Source: Caballeronia pedi (GTDB lineage Bacteria > Pseudomonadota > Gammaproteobacteria > Burkholderiales > Burkholderiaceae). Taken from it: 64,000 nucleotides of DNA. Below are positions 7,840 through 17,107 of the stretch, piece after piece. The notes below the pieces were generated by a model. That model did no database searches. It saw nothing but the letters and a program-made list of their open reading frames with translations, and was not told the DNA's origin. A program made the translations under genes and the position numbers. The stretch covers positions 236,323 to 300,322 of the forward strand of contig NZ_FCOE02000008.1 of assembly GCF_001544915.2 (NCBI RefSeq), in the 5' to 3' direction. The number at the start of each line of letters is the position of its first letter. Position 1 is the stretch's first letter.

Positions 7840-8988
7840 TCAGAGGGATATGCAGATGCGGCCGTGCAGATGGACGAGTTCCATCTGGCTGTGCGTGTCG
7901 GTCTTCTGGAAGATCTGCTTGAGATGGCTGCGCGCGGTGTTTTCGGAGACATGCAATTCACGCGCCGCGCTCGCGATGGAATGCCCCGTGACGATCAGCG
8001 AACTCATGCGCGCCTGCGCCGGACTCAGGCCGAATTGCCGCACGAACGCGCAATCGGCGTGATCGTCTTCCGAAGGTACGTTGAGCGCCGTAACGATCGC
8101 CAGGCGCCGCATCTCGCCGAGTTCCGCGCTGAACACGGCGCCGGCCGCGCGAATCGATATGACGCTCGGCTGCGAACGGCCCGGCGCGGACAGAGAAAGC
8201 ACCTGCGCCGCGCGCTCGTCGACGTCGGCGGACGCATGTGTCGCGCGGGCGATCGCTTCCTGCAACACGCGATGATCCGCGCTGGCGGCGGCAACGATAC
8301 GCCCGTCCTCGATCCGCAGCCCCGCCACGGCTTCGCACACTTCACGCGCGGCTTCATCGCCGAACACCATGCGCGCGTCCGCATCGACGAGCATCGCCGC
8401 CCGTGCATGCGTGCTCACGATGCTTCTGAGCGCGCGATTCATGTCGTCCGTTTCGCGCAAGCGCCAGCGCACGTCGAGGGCGAGCGTGAGATGCGGGAGG
8501 AGCGCGGCGAACGCGTTGCGTTCACGCGGGCCGAAGCGAGGCTCGTCGGGACCGCGATGCAGGTCGAGGTAATAGACGAGCGTGTTGCGCCGCGCGATCA
8601 CGCCGCACAACCGGTGATAAAGACCGTGCGGCAGCATCAGCCCACGATAGAAATCGGTCTTGACGAGTTCGCGATTGCTGAGCAGTTCGTCGCCGGCCAT
8701 CACGCGGCCTTCGCGATACGCATCGCTCGACAGGAACCACGGATTGCGCGATGCGTAATCGGAAAGCGCCGCGCTCAACCGCGGGTCGCGCGGCGCGGAA
8801 TACAACGCGAAACCCTGACGCGTGGCGAAGCTATGACGCGCGAGCGCGGCCCAGCGTACGCGGAAGCGCTCGCGAATCTGGGTGAGCACGCCGGACCAGG
8901 CGTCGTCGGAATCGCCGGCGGCGTGAACGCGATAGACAAGGTCGTCGCCGGCGACAGGTGCCACGGCGCTCGCGAACAGCGGCGTCAT
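7840..8988 (-). CDS. LuxR-family (C-terminal HTH) transcriptional regulator of the formamidase cluster
   Basis: About 382 residues from the ATG at 8988, chosen because GGAG lies 7-8 bases upstream; the frame is open further to 9096. The last 60 residues are a GerE/LuxR helix-turn-helix (LSPAQARMSSLIVTGHSIASAARELHVSENTARSHLKQIF as three short motifs in order). The N-terminal 300 residues look like a PAS/GAF-type sensing region without a receiver domain. It is upstream of and co-oriented with the amide channel and formamidase genes, so it probably controls them. The effector is unknown. Confidence 0.85.
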   Translation of the reverse strand: MTPLFASAVAPVAGDDLVYRVHAAGDSDDAWSGVLTQIRERFRVRWAALARHSFATRQGFALYSAPRDPRLSAALSDYASRNPWFLSSDAYREGRVMAGDELLSNRELVKTDFYRGLMLPHGLYHRLCGVIARRNTLVYYLDLHRGPDEPRFGPRERNAFAALLPHLTLALDVRWRLRETDDMNRALRSIVSTHARAAMLVDADARMVFGDEAAREVCEAVAGLRIEDGRIVAAASADHRVLQEAIARATHASADVDERAAQVLSLSAPGRSQPSVISIRAAGAVFSAELGEMRRLAIVTALNVPSEDDHADCAFVRQFGLSPAQARMSSLIVTGHSIASAARELHVSENTARSHLKQIFQKTDTHSQMELVHLHGRICISL

Positions 8989-9033
8989 GTCTGCTCCGAA
9001 ACGGAATGTGGATGCGTCGGGAAAAAAGCGAAA

Positions 9034-9052
9034 CGACATCATGAAGATGTCG
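9034..9052. promoter_or_regulatory. Inverted repeat between divergent regulator and sensor-kinase genes
   Basis: CGACATC and GATGTCG are exact 7-bp arms separated by 5 bp. They lie in the 206-bp gap between the LuxR-type gene (start 8988) and the kinase gene (start 9195). A regulator site is possible. No clear -35/-10 pair could be assigned to it. Confidence 0.3.
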
Positions 9053-9194
9053 CCTGCCAGTGTTGGCAGATGGACATGCACGGTCAATCGGCACAAACCC
9101 TTTCACGGCCGGTTCCGATATTGCGGCGATGCAGCTTTGAGCGAATAATCGGATCGTCCAATCGAAAGGCTTGCAGATCCGGTGGCCAACCCTC

Positions 9195-11936
9195 ATGCGA
9201 ATCAAACGCGACTATCAATCCTGGGTGGCCAACGAAACACTGGAAGACTATGCGCTGCGTTACGCGGCCAGTTCGTATCGGCGCTGGTCGCCTGCGACGC
9301 TCGCCAATACCGCCATCGGCGGCATCTCGTTTCTCGCGCTCGAAGCCATCGGCGCGAGCATCACGCTGAGCTTCGGCTTTCATAACGCGTTCCCCGCCAT
9401 TCTCGTCGTGTGCGCGCTGATCTTTCTCGTCAGCGTGCCGATCGCGTATTACTCGAGCGAAGCCAATGTCGATATCGACCTGCTCACGCGCGGCGCGGGC
9501 TTCGGCTATGTCGGCTCGACGATCACGTCGCTGATCTATGCGTCGTTCACGTTCATCTTCTTCGCGCTCGAAGCCGCGATACTCGCGCAGGCGCTGGAAC
9601 TGGCGGCGGGCATCAATATCGTGATCGGCTATCTGCTGTCTTCGTTGCTGATCATTCCGCTCGTGTTCTTCGGCGTGACGCTGATCAACAAGCTGCAGAG
9701 GTGGACGCAGCCGCTCTGGGCGATCCTGCTGGTCGCGCCGTTCGTCTTCATTCTCTGGCAGGACCCGGACGTGCTGCATCGATGGGCCGCGTTTCCCGGC
9801 CTCGGCGCGACGGCCGGAGCGCGCGGCGGCAGCATCGACGTCCTGCTGTTCGGCGCGGCCGCGGGCGTGCTGTTCTCGCTGATGGGGCAGATCGGCGAAC
9901 AGGTCGATTATCTGCGCTTCCTGCCGGATCGCACGGCGAAGAATCGCTTCGCATGGTGGGCCGCGATGCTCACGGCCGGTCCCGGCTGGATCGTCGTGGG
10001 CGGCCTTAAGCTTCTCGCGGGCAGCCTGCTCGCCGTGCTCGCGTTGCAGGACGGGCTGCCCGCGATCGATGCCGTCGTGCCCGTGCACATGTATGTCACC
10101 GCGTACCGGCATGTGTTCGAGAGTCCCGCGCTGGCGCTCGCGGTCGCGACGGTGTTCGTCGTGATCTCGCAGGTGAAGATCAACGTGACCAATGCGTATG
10201 CGGGCTCGCTCGCGTGGTCCAACGTGTTCGCGCGCCTCACGCATTACCATCCGGGCCGCGTCGTCTGGCTCGTGTTCAACGTGATGATCGCGTTGCTGCT
10301 CACCTTGCTCGGCATCTTCAAGACGCTCGAAACCGTATTGAGCGTGTATTCGAATCTCGTGATCGCGTGGCTCGGCGCGCTCGTCGCGGACCTCGTCGTG
10401 CTCAAGCCGCTCGGCGTGAGTCCGCGCCGCATCGAGTTCAAGCGCGCGCATCTGTATCAGGTGAATCCGGTCGGCTGCGGCGCGATGCTGATCGCATCGG
10501 TCGTATCGACATGCGCGTTCGCAGGGCTGTTCGGCGATTACGCGCGCGCGTACTCGGCGTTCATCGCGCTGTTTCTCGCGTTCGTCAGCGCGATCGCGAT
10601 TGCCTACGCGACGGGCGGCCGCTATTACATCGCGCGCGTCGACGAGCGGCACGCCGACGTGCCGCGCACGCAACTCGTGCGCTGCTGCATCTGCGAGCGC
10701 GACTACGAAGCCGCCGACATGGCGTGGTGCCCGTTCAATCAAGGCTCGATCTGCTCGCTGTGCTGCGGTCTCGACAATCATTGCCGCGACCGCTGCAAGA
10801 TGCCCGCCGCTTCGAGCGTGGACGAACTCGCGCAACCGCCCGGGCCCAGCACGCTCGCGCCGCATTTCGGGCGGCGCATCGGGCGCTTCTTCGGCCTGTT
10901 CGTGATCGCATCGACCGCGACGGGCGCGGTGTTTCTGCTGTCGTATCGACTGATCGAAATTGCCGACGCCACGGCGCGCGGCCAGATCGCCGATGTCCTG
11001 CTGCACACCTATGCGGCCACGCTGCCCCTGCTCGCGTTCGGCGCGTGGTGGATCGTGCTGTCGCAGGAAAGCCGCGAACTCGCGCAAGGCGACCTGCTGC
11101 AGTCGCTGCACAACCTCGAAGCGACGCGCAAGGAACTCGTCGAGTCGGAACGGATGGCTTCGCTCGGCGGACTCGTCGCCGGTGTCGCGCATGAGATCAA
11201 CACGCCGGTCGGGATCGTCGTGAGTGCGGCGTCGTATCTGCGCGACCGGACCGAAAGCATCAGCGAGAGCCTGAAGCGTCAGGATCTCACCGAGGAAGCG
11301 CTCGGCAATTATCTGCGTGATGCAGGGCAATCGACGCGCCTCATGCTGTCCAACGCCGATCGCGCCGCGCGTCTCGTGCAGAGCTTCAAGCAGGTTTCCG
11401 TCGATCAGGTCAGCGAGGCGCGGCGTCATTTCGATCTCGGCGAGTACATTCGCGAAACCGTGTTGAGCGTCGAGCCGAAGCTGCGCGGCACGCGCGTGGC
11501 GCTGCGCATCGACTGCCCGCCCGGCATTCTGATGGACTCGTTTCCGGGCCCGCTCGCGCAAGTGCTGACCAACCTGATCCTCAACTCGCTCGTGCATGCG
11601 TTTTCGCCGGGCGAGGTCGGGCATATCGTGATCTCGGCGCGGCGTTCGGGCGATACGCATGTCGTGCTCGAACACGAAGACGATGGCTGCGGCATTCCCG
11701 ACGAACTGCACGAGCGCATCTTCGAGCCGTTCTTCACGACCCGGCGCGGCTCGGGCGGCAGCGGTCTCGGCCTGCATCTCGCCTACGCGCTCGTCACGCG
11801 CGCGCTCGACGGCACGCTCGCGGTGCGCAACGGCGCACGCGCGGGCACGGTGTTCGTGGTCACGCTGCCGCGCACCGCGCGCTCGCACGACGGCGCGATC
11901 CATGCTATACCGGGCGCTCAGGGAGAACCAAAATGA
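9195..11936 (+). CDS. Sensor histidine kinase with NCS1-type transporter sensor domain
   Basis: A 913-residue fusion. Residues 1 to about 480 look like a purine-cytosine/NCS1 permease with about 12 membrane helices (opening WSPATLANTAIGG and FLALEAIGASITLSFGF). A cysteine cluster follows at about 496-535 (CCICERDY, CSLCCG, CRDRC), which may bind metal. Two more membrane helices precede the kinase core. The H-box has His666 in GVAHEINTP, then N-box NLILNSLVHAF, G1 DDGCGIPDE, F-box FEPFF and G2 GSGGSGLGL. The product should sense, and perhaps transport, a nucleobase-like or small nitrogen compound and phosphorylate the regulator encoded next (ATGA overlap at 11933). It stands beside the amide operon. 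Confidence 0.85.
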   Translation: MRIKRDYQSWVANETLEDYALRYAASSYRRWSPATLANTAIGGISFLALEAIGASITLSFGFHNAFPAILVVCALIFLVSVPIAYYSSEANVDIDLLTRGAGFGYVGSTITSLIYASFTFIFFALEAAILAQALELAAGINIVIGYLLSSLLIIPLVFFGVTLINKLQRWTQPLWAILLVAPFVFILWQDPDVLHRWAAFPGLGATAGARGGSIDVLLFGAAAGVLFSLMGQIGEQVDYLRFLPDRTAKNRFAWWAAMLTAGPGWIVVGGLKLLAGSLLAVLALQDGLPAIDAVVPVHMYVTAYRHVFESPALALAVATVFVVISQVKINVTNAYAGSLAWSNVFARLTHYHPGRVVWLVFNVMIALLLTLLGIFKTLETVLSVYSNLVIAWLGALVADLVVLKPLGVSPRRIEFKRAHLYQVNPVGCGAMLIASVVSTCAFAGLFGDYARAYSAFIALFLAFVSAIAIAYATGGRYYIARVDERHADVPRTQLVRCCICERDYEAADMAWCPFNQGSICSLCCGLDNHCRDRCKMPAASSVDELAQPPGPSTLAPHFGRRIGRFFGLFVIASTATGAVFLLSYRLIEIADATARGQIADVLLHTYAATLPLLAFGAWWIVLSQESRELAQGDLLQSLHNLEATRKELVESERMASLGGLVAGVAHEINTPVGIVVSAASYLRDRTESISESLKRQDLTEEALGNYLRDAGQSTRLMLSNADRAARLVQSFKQVSVDQVSEARRHFDLGEYIRETVLSVEPKLRGTRVALRIDCPPGILMDSFPGPLAQVLTNLILNSLVHAFSPGEVGHIVISARRSGDTHVVLEHEDDGCGIPDELHERIFEPFFTTRRGSGGSGLGLHLAYALVTRALDGTLAVRNGARAGTVFVVTLPRTARSHDGAIHAIPGAQGEPK

Positions 11937-13204
11937 CCGCGCCTTCATGGTTGCGCAGCGAACCGGCGCGCGCCGATGCATCGCGCGCGCTGGCTGGCCC
12001 GCAGGCTCCGCCGTGGCATGTCCTGCTCGTCGACGATGCGCCCGAGATCCACGAAGTCACCCGCCTCGTGCTCGCCGATGCCGCGTTCTCGGGCAGGCCC
12101 ATCGAACTGGCGAGCGCGCTGTCCGCCGCCGAGGCGCGCGCGTATCTCGCGGCGCATCCGGGCACGGCGCTGATCCTGCTCGACGTCGTGATGGAAGCCG
12201 ACGACGCCGGGCTCGAACTCGTGCGCCATATCCGCGACACGCTCGAAGACCGCGACGTGCAGATCATCCTGCGCACCGGCCAGCCCGGCATGGCGCCGGA
12301 ACGCGACGTCATCACGCGCTATGAGATCAACGGCTACTTTCTGAAGACCGAGCTGACCGCGCAGAAGCTGACGTCCATCGTGGTCACCGGCTTGCGCACG
12401 TACGAGACGATCAAGGCGTTGCGCTGCGCGCAAACGCTCGCCGCCGCGCCCGCGATCAACGATACCGACGGCCCGATCGATCGCGAACAGGAGCGTGCGA
12501 TCCGCGCGGATCTCGAAGCGGCCTTGCATGACGATACGTGGAGCGTTCAGGCGCTGCCACAGATCGACCTTGCATCGAATGCGCTCAGGGGCATCGAAAT
12601 GCAGCCTGCATGGCCGACGAAAGCGGGCACGGTATCGCCCGAACAGATCGCCGCGCTGACCGACGATGCCGCGTTGCTCCAGTCGCTCGACGAGGCGCTG
12701 CTGCGTCGCGCGTGTGCCCTCGCACGCGACAGCGGCGACGCACCCGCGCCGCGCGTCTCGATGCCGTTGCTGTCGAAGCATCTCACCGATGAGCAGTTGA
12801 TCGCGATGGTGAAGACATCGCTCGCCGATGCGAACCTCCACGGCGATGCGCTCGATCTGCAATTCAGCGGCGCATCGCTCGGGGCGCGCCGTCTCGCCGC
12901 GCGCGCGTTGCAGGCGCTGGGTGTATCGATCACGCTGGTGGATTTCGGTCTGGAGCGCATCTCGCTCTTCGATCTTCAGGCGTTGCGCCCGAACCGGATC
13001 AAGATCCATTCGAAGTTCGTCAGGGATGTCACGCATCAGAGCGAACGCGCGGTGGTTGCGCGCGCCATCATTGCGCTTGCGCATACGCTCGGGGTCAGTG
13101 CCATCGCCGATGGCGTGCCGGACAGCGACGTTCTGCAGTTCTTCAGATGGGAAGGCTGCGATATCGGGCAAGGCGAGGCGCTGGGGGCGCCGCGGTTGAC
13201 GTAG
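11933..13204 (+). CDS. Response regulator with degenerate EAL domain (DUF3369-type receiver)
   Basis: 423 residues. The N-terminal receiver (LLVDDAPEIHEVTRLVL, phospho-acceptor in LLDVVMEADDAG, then ILRTGQPG and NGYFLKTELTAQKL) matches the receiver type found with DUF3369. The C-terminal half from about residue 185 is EAL-like in order and spacing, but the motif EAL reads EMQ, the catalytic DDFG reads VDFG, and KID reads KIH. It is therefore unlikely to hydrolyse c-di-GMP. It could bind nucleotide or a protein partner. It is coupled to the NCS1-kinase gene by ATGA. Confidence 0.8.
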   Translation: MTAPSWLRSEPARADASRALAGPQAPPWHVLLVDDAPEIHEVTRLVLADAAFSGRPIELASALSAAEARAYLAAHPGTALILLDVVMEADDAGLELVRHIRDTLEDRDVQIILRTGQPGMAPERDVITRYEINGYFLKTELTAQKLTSIVVTGLRTYETIKALRCAQTLAAAPAINDTDGPIDREQERAIRADLEAALHDDTWSVQALPQIDLASNALRGIEMQPAWPTKAGTVSPEQIAALTDDAALLQSLDEALLRRACALARDSGDAPAPRVSMPLLSKHLTDEQLIAMVKTSLADANLHGDALDLQFSGASLGARRLAARALQALGVSITLVDFGLERISLFDLQALRPNRIKIHSKFVRDVTHQSERAVVARAIIALAHTLGVSAIADGVPDSDVLQFFRWEGCDIGQGEALGAPRLT

Positions 13205-13394
13205 CGGCGACGACGCCCCTCCGTGATCGCTATCTACGCGATCAGACATGCCGATTTTTAAAATGCATCCTCGCGCACGCCGCGTGTAAGATGTGTGGCC
13301 CTATCGAGTTCAGATTATTTCAGTTTCACGATAAACACGAGCCATTGAATCGCCAATTATTTGCGATTCCTGATTTTTACGCCTGCGACGAAGG

Positions 13395-14306
13395 TTGGTT
13401 GCAAACCCGTTTGTCATTCTGGAGGCTGTTCTGAAACAATCTGGTTATCTGTTGGTCGTCGCGCTGTTGCGTTTGTTTGCAATACTTCCTTACCCGTTCG
13501 TCGCAAGGCTGGGCAGTGCGCTGGGCGCAGCCCTCTACACGCTTCCTGGCCGGCGCCGGCACATCGTGCAGGTCAATCTTCGCCTTTGTTTTCCCGACAT
13601 GCCGGCGATCGAACGCGACGCGCTCGCCAAAGAACACTTCCGGCAGGTCGTGCGCAGCTATTTCGAACGCGGCATTCAGTGGTTCGGTAGCGCACGACGG
13701 GTCGAAAATCTCGTTCAGGTCGAAAGCGCGATCGACCTCGAAGACAAAAATGCGCCGCCCACGATTTTCCTGGGCTTCCATTTCGTGGCCATCGAAACCG
13801 GATGCCTGTTTTATTCGCTGAAGATGCCGGCTGCTTCCCTGTACACGCGTATGTCCGACACGCGTCTTTGCGAGCTGGCCAGACGACAGCGCGGCCGCTT
13901 TGGCGCAGAGCTCATCGAGCGTTCGACCAGCGCCCGGCAAATCGTCAGGCTGCTGCAGGCGGGCACACCGGTGATGCTGGCCGCGGACATGGATCACGGC
14001 GTCGGCAATTCGGTGTTCGCGCCATTCTTCGGCGTGCCCGCCTGCACGCTGACGTCTGTTTCGCGACTGGCACGTATGGGGCACGCGCGCGTTGTGCCGT
14101 TCGTCACCGAAGTGCTGCCGGATTTCAGGGGATACCGGTTGAGGGTCTTCGAGCCGCTCAGCGATTTTCCATCCGGAAACGATGCCGATGACGCGTGTCG
14201 CACGAACGCGTTCCTCGAGACCCAGATCATGAAAATCCCTGCCCAGTATTACTGGGTGCACCGACGGTTCAAACACCGTCCAGCGGGTATGCCCGGGGTC
14301 TATTGA
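13395..14306 (+). CDS. LpxL/HtrB-like lipid A late acyltransferase
   Basis: A roughly 290-300 residue membrane-anchored acyltransferase. An N-terminal hydrophobic segment (YLLVVALLRLFAILPYP) is followed by the family catalytic H-x4-E (HFVAIE in GFHFVAIETG) and the later PAQYYWVHRRFK motif of LpxL/LpxM. It should add a secondary acyl chain to lipid A or an ornithine-type lipid at the inner membrane. The start is unclear: no ATG is available, TTG at 13395 has a poor ribosome site, and GGAGG at 13421-13425 is 5 bases before an in-frame CTG at 13431, which fits the family N-terminus (LKQSGY). Confidence 0.82.
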   Translation: MVANPFVILEAVLKQSGYLLVVALLRLFAILPYPFVARLGSALGAALYTLPGRRRHIVQVNLRLCFPDMPAIERDALAKEHFRQVVRSYFERGIQWFGSARRVENLVQVESAIDLEDKNAPPTIFLGFHFVAIETGCLFYSLKMPAASLYTRMSDTRLCELARRQRGRFGAELIERSTSARQIVRLLQAGTPVMLAADMDHGVGNSVFAPFFGVPACTLTSVSRLARMGHARVVPFVTEVLPDFRGYRLRVFEPLSDFPSGNDADDACRTNAFLETQIMKIPAQYYWVHRRFKHRPAGMPGVY

Positions 14307-14312
14307 TCAACA

Positions 14313-14408
14313 TGGCGGAAGGCAGCCGGAGTCGAACCGACCAGAGAGTGTCTGACACCCCCTACCGGGTTTGAAGCCCGGCCGCACCACCGGATACGGA
14401 TGCCTTCC
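14313..14408 (-). tRNA. selC: tRNA-Sec (UCA anticodon)
   Basis: On the minus strand the 7-bp ends GGAAGGC and GCCTTCC pair as acceptor stem, followed by discriminator G and encoded CCA. The anticodon loop CTTCAAA carries TCA (14374-14372), which reads UGA. The length (96 bases with CCA) and long variable arm are those of bacterial selenocysteine tRNA. It heads an island with selB, selA and a UGA-containing formate dehydrogenase gene. Confidence 0.93.
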
Positions 14409-14433
14409 TCGGCCGACCGATTATAGCGGCGTA

Positions 14434-15057
14434 TCAAGCGCCGCCATCTCCCTGATGCGAGCGCGGCTGCCGCCGCCGCATCAACCGATAGATGCAATAC
14501 AGCAACGCCGCCGCTGCAAGCACGTCGACCACCGTCGCGCCATGCGATTCCAGCGCCCGCACGGCGATCCCCAACTGCCGCTCGAAAAGCGCGCCGCCGA
14601 GCAGCCAGAACGACGCCCACGCGACGATGCCCGCCGTGTCCCAGCAGAAGAACGCGAGCGCGGCGATCTGCGTCGTGCCCATCAGCGGCGGCGTGACGAG
14701 CCCGAGCCCGGGCACGAACTTCGATACCGCGACGATCGGCGCGCCATGCCGCTCGAACAGTTCGCCCGTCGTGCGCATGCCGCTATCGACCGCATACGAC
14801 CGGCGCGACAGCGCCGCGACGAGCCGCCGCCCGTAGATGCGTCCCGCCGAAAACCACACGCTGTCGCCGAGCAGCGCGCCGCACAGCGCGGCGAACAGCA
14901 CGTGCGCGAACGACAGCCGCCCGCTCGCCACGGCCGAGCCCGCGAACACGAGCAGCGGCGCGGACGGCAACGGCACGCCCAGACGCGTCAGCAGGACATT
15001 CGCGAACACGGCCGCGCCGCCCCATTGCACGATCGCCGACGGCGGAATCTGGATCAA
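14434..15057 (-). CDS. DedA/VTT-family membrane protein
   Basis: 207 residues with the DedA (VTT/SNARE-associated) layout: re-entrant segment and helices, LLGDSVWFSAGRIYGRR near residue 62, and the SKFVPGLGLVTPPLMG motif near residue 112. DedA proteins are inner-membrane transporters or scramblases for lipid carriers such as undecaprenyl phosphate. It lies immediately downstream of tRNA-Sec on the same strand and 31 bp from a second, larger DedA-type gene. Confidence 0.85.
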   Translation of the reverse strand: MIQIPPSAIVQWGGAAVFANVLLTRLGVPLPSAPLLVFAGSAVASGRLSFAHVLFAALCGALLGDSVWFSAGRIYGRRLVAALSRRSYAVDSGMRTTGELFERHGAPIVAVSKFVPGLGLVTPPLMGTTQIAALAFFCWDTAGIVAWASFWLLGGALFERQLGIAVRALESHGATVVDVLAAAALLYCIYRLMRRRQPRSHQGDGGA

Positions 15058-15088
15058 GCTGCACCTCCAGGATCAACCAACCGAAACA

Positions 15089-17083
15089 TCATTCGGACCT
15101 CGATTCGACCAGCATCACCGGTACGCTTCCACATCCCGTACTCCTCGCAATTTGGATGCCGCGCCACGGCGTCGGGTCGAACGCCATCGGATCGACGCGG
15201 CGGTCCGGCCGCAGCACGTTGAACGGCCACGACGGACGCCGCAAGCGTTCGTGCACGACCGAGCCGAGCCAGATCGGCGCGGGCGGCATGTCCGCGCGCT
15301 CGCGCACGGCGTAATGCGTCGGCCAGAAGCGCAGCACGTCGCGCTCGTCGCTGCCATGCAATGAACGCGCGAACACGAGCTGCGACGGCTCGCCGTTGTT
15401 CAGGCGCGGCAGCGCGGGCAGCGCGATCGCGGGCGCATTCGGCAACACCACCGACATCACACTCTGCAAGCTCACGTGCGACACCTCCGTCCAGCCGCGC
15501 GACATCAATTGCGCGCGAATCTGCTCGGGCGTCGCCGCCCATTGCACGGTGATCGGTTCGCGGCGGTCGCCTTCCATGCTCGACCGGTAACAGGAAAAGG
15601 TGCGCCACACGGTATCGGTCCATTGGATCGGCGAGATGACGACGGTCGAAGGCTCCGCGCTATGCGCCTCCGTCTCGTCGCTCAGTTGCAGCGCGACGCT
15701 CGCGCAGATCACGGCCAGCACCGCAATCGGCATCAGGGGGCGCGGCTTCGGTTTGGCCGGATTGCGCCACACGGCCGTGAGCGCGATCAGAAAGACCCAC
15801 GCGGCGGCGAGCGCGGCGCTGCCGAGCGCATCGGAGATCGTGAAGCGGCCGAAATAGAGGCCCGCGAGACCGACCGCCGTCACAATGGCCGAAGTCGCCG
15901 TCGCGATGAACACGCCCGTCAGCATGCCCACGCGCCGCAACAGCAGGAACGCGAGAAAACCGTAGATCACGACGGTGGCCGCTACATGACTGCTCGGAAA
16001 GAGGTGTTCCGTCGGCGCGAAGGAAACGAGGTCCGGCTCGTGCGCCGTGAAGCGGATCGCCGCGACGAGCAACTGCGAGAACACGATCGCCACGATCCAG
16101 TAAGCAACGGTGCGCCAGCGCCGCTCGATGCTCATCCACACGATGACCATGGCGCCGAGCGCGAGCAGCGTCTGAGTGCTGCCGAGCGTCGCGGCGGCAT
16201 CGAGGATCGAATCGGTCCAGGTCGAGCGAAACGATTGCAGCAGCCGATAGATGGATACATCCACCTGCACGATCGACGCGCCGCGCGCGACATTCGCGAG
16301 CACCGAGAAAAACAGGATCGCCGAGGCGAGCAGCAGCGCCGAGATGATCACGATGAGACCGGTCGCCGGATTGCCGGGATCGAGCGCGCGCGCCACGAGC
16401 CGGGCCGGCAGACCGCGCCCGCGTTGCGCCCATGCGAGCATGAGTTCGCGCGACGCGATGGTCCAGCGCATCGCGTGTGAAATGATCACCCGCGCGAGAT
16501 TGAACACGATCCAGCCGAGCGCGGCGACGATGATCAGAATCACGACGAGCCGCACCGACACCGCGCCCGCCAGTTCGATCGACGCGCCGAACACGACGCC
16601 CGGCAGGATATGCGTCGGCGCCCAGATGAGCGCGCTCAGGATGTTCACGAGAAGAAAGCGCGCGGGCGTCATGCCGGCGACGCCGGCGACGACGGGCACG
16701 ACCGCGCGCATCGGTGCGACGAAGCGCGCGAGCACGACGCTCTTCGCGCCGTGCGCATCGAAATACTTCTTGCCGGCGACGAGCGCGCCGGGATGCGCGC
16801 GAAACGGCCACATCTGCGCGATCCGGTCTGCATAGCGCTGGCCGAACCAGAAGCTCGCGGCGTCGCCCGCGATGGCGCCCGCAATAGCGCAGACGAATAC
16901 CCAGCCGAGATTCAGCGCGCCCGCGCCGACCAGCGCACCGGCGATGAACATCGCGGTGCTGCCCGGCACGAACGTACCGATGAACGCGACCGATTCGAGA
17001 AACGACGCGAGCAGCACGACCGCGAGCGCCCATTCCGGGTGGCCCGACAGGAGGTGCAGCAGCTTGAAGTAGGCATGCTCCAT
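15089..17083 (-). CDS. DedA - PAP2 phosphatase - LssY_C fusion membrane protein
   Basis: 664 residues with three parts. Residues 1-210 are a DedA/VTT domain (FIGTFVPGSTAMFIAG, LARFVAPMRAVVPVVAG). Residues about 230-440 are a PAP2 phosphatase with membrane helices and the motif parts PSSHVA and GRFTISDALGS; the third motif lacks the usual G-x-H (GLYFGRFTISD, so S-R-x5-H is incomplete). The C-terminal 180 residues match the LssY C-terminal domain type (SRGWTEVSHV). Likely role: handling of lipid phosphates at the inner membrane. It sits between selC and selB but need not be functionally linked to selenium. Confidence 0.8.
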   Translation of the reverse strand: MEHAYFKLLHLLSGHPEWALAVVLLASFLESVAFIGTFVPGSTAMFIAGALVGAGALNLGWVFVCAIAGAIAGDAASFWFGQRYADRIAQMWPFRAHPGALVAGKKYFDAHGAKSVVLARFVAPMRAVVPVVAGVAGMTPARFLLVNILSALIWAPTHILPGVVFGASIELAGAVSVRLVVILIIVAALGWIVFNLARVIISHAMRWTIASRELMLAWAQRGRGLPARLVARALDPGNPATGLIVIISALLLASAILFFSVLANVARGASIVQVDVSIYRLLQSFRSTWTDSILDAAATLGSTQTLLALGAMVIVWMSIERRWRTVAYWIVAIVFSQLLVAAIRFTAHEPDLVSFAPTEHLFPSSHVAATVVIYGFLAFLLLRRVGMLTGVFIATATSAIVTAVGLAGLYFGRFTISDALGSAALAAAWVFLIALTAVWRNPAKPKPRPLMPIAVLAVICASVALQLSDETEAHSAEPSTVVISPIQWTDTVWRTFSCYRSSMEGDRREPITVQWAATPEQIRAQLMSRGWTEVSHVSLQSVMSVVLPNAPAIALPALPRLNNGEPSQLVFARSLHGSDERDVLRFWPTHYAVRERADMPPAPIWLGSVVHERLRRPSWPFNVLRPDRRVDPMAFDPTPWRGIQIARSTGCGSVPVMLVESRSE

Positions 17084-17107
17084 CGTGATCGACAGGGCGC
17101 GCGACCG

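Noticed and set aside
9084..11981. 965-codon frame antisense to the NCS1-kinase gene
   Set aside because: Arg/Glu/His-rich nonsense composition opposite a gene with clear domains; a by-product of GC-rich third positions.
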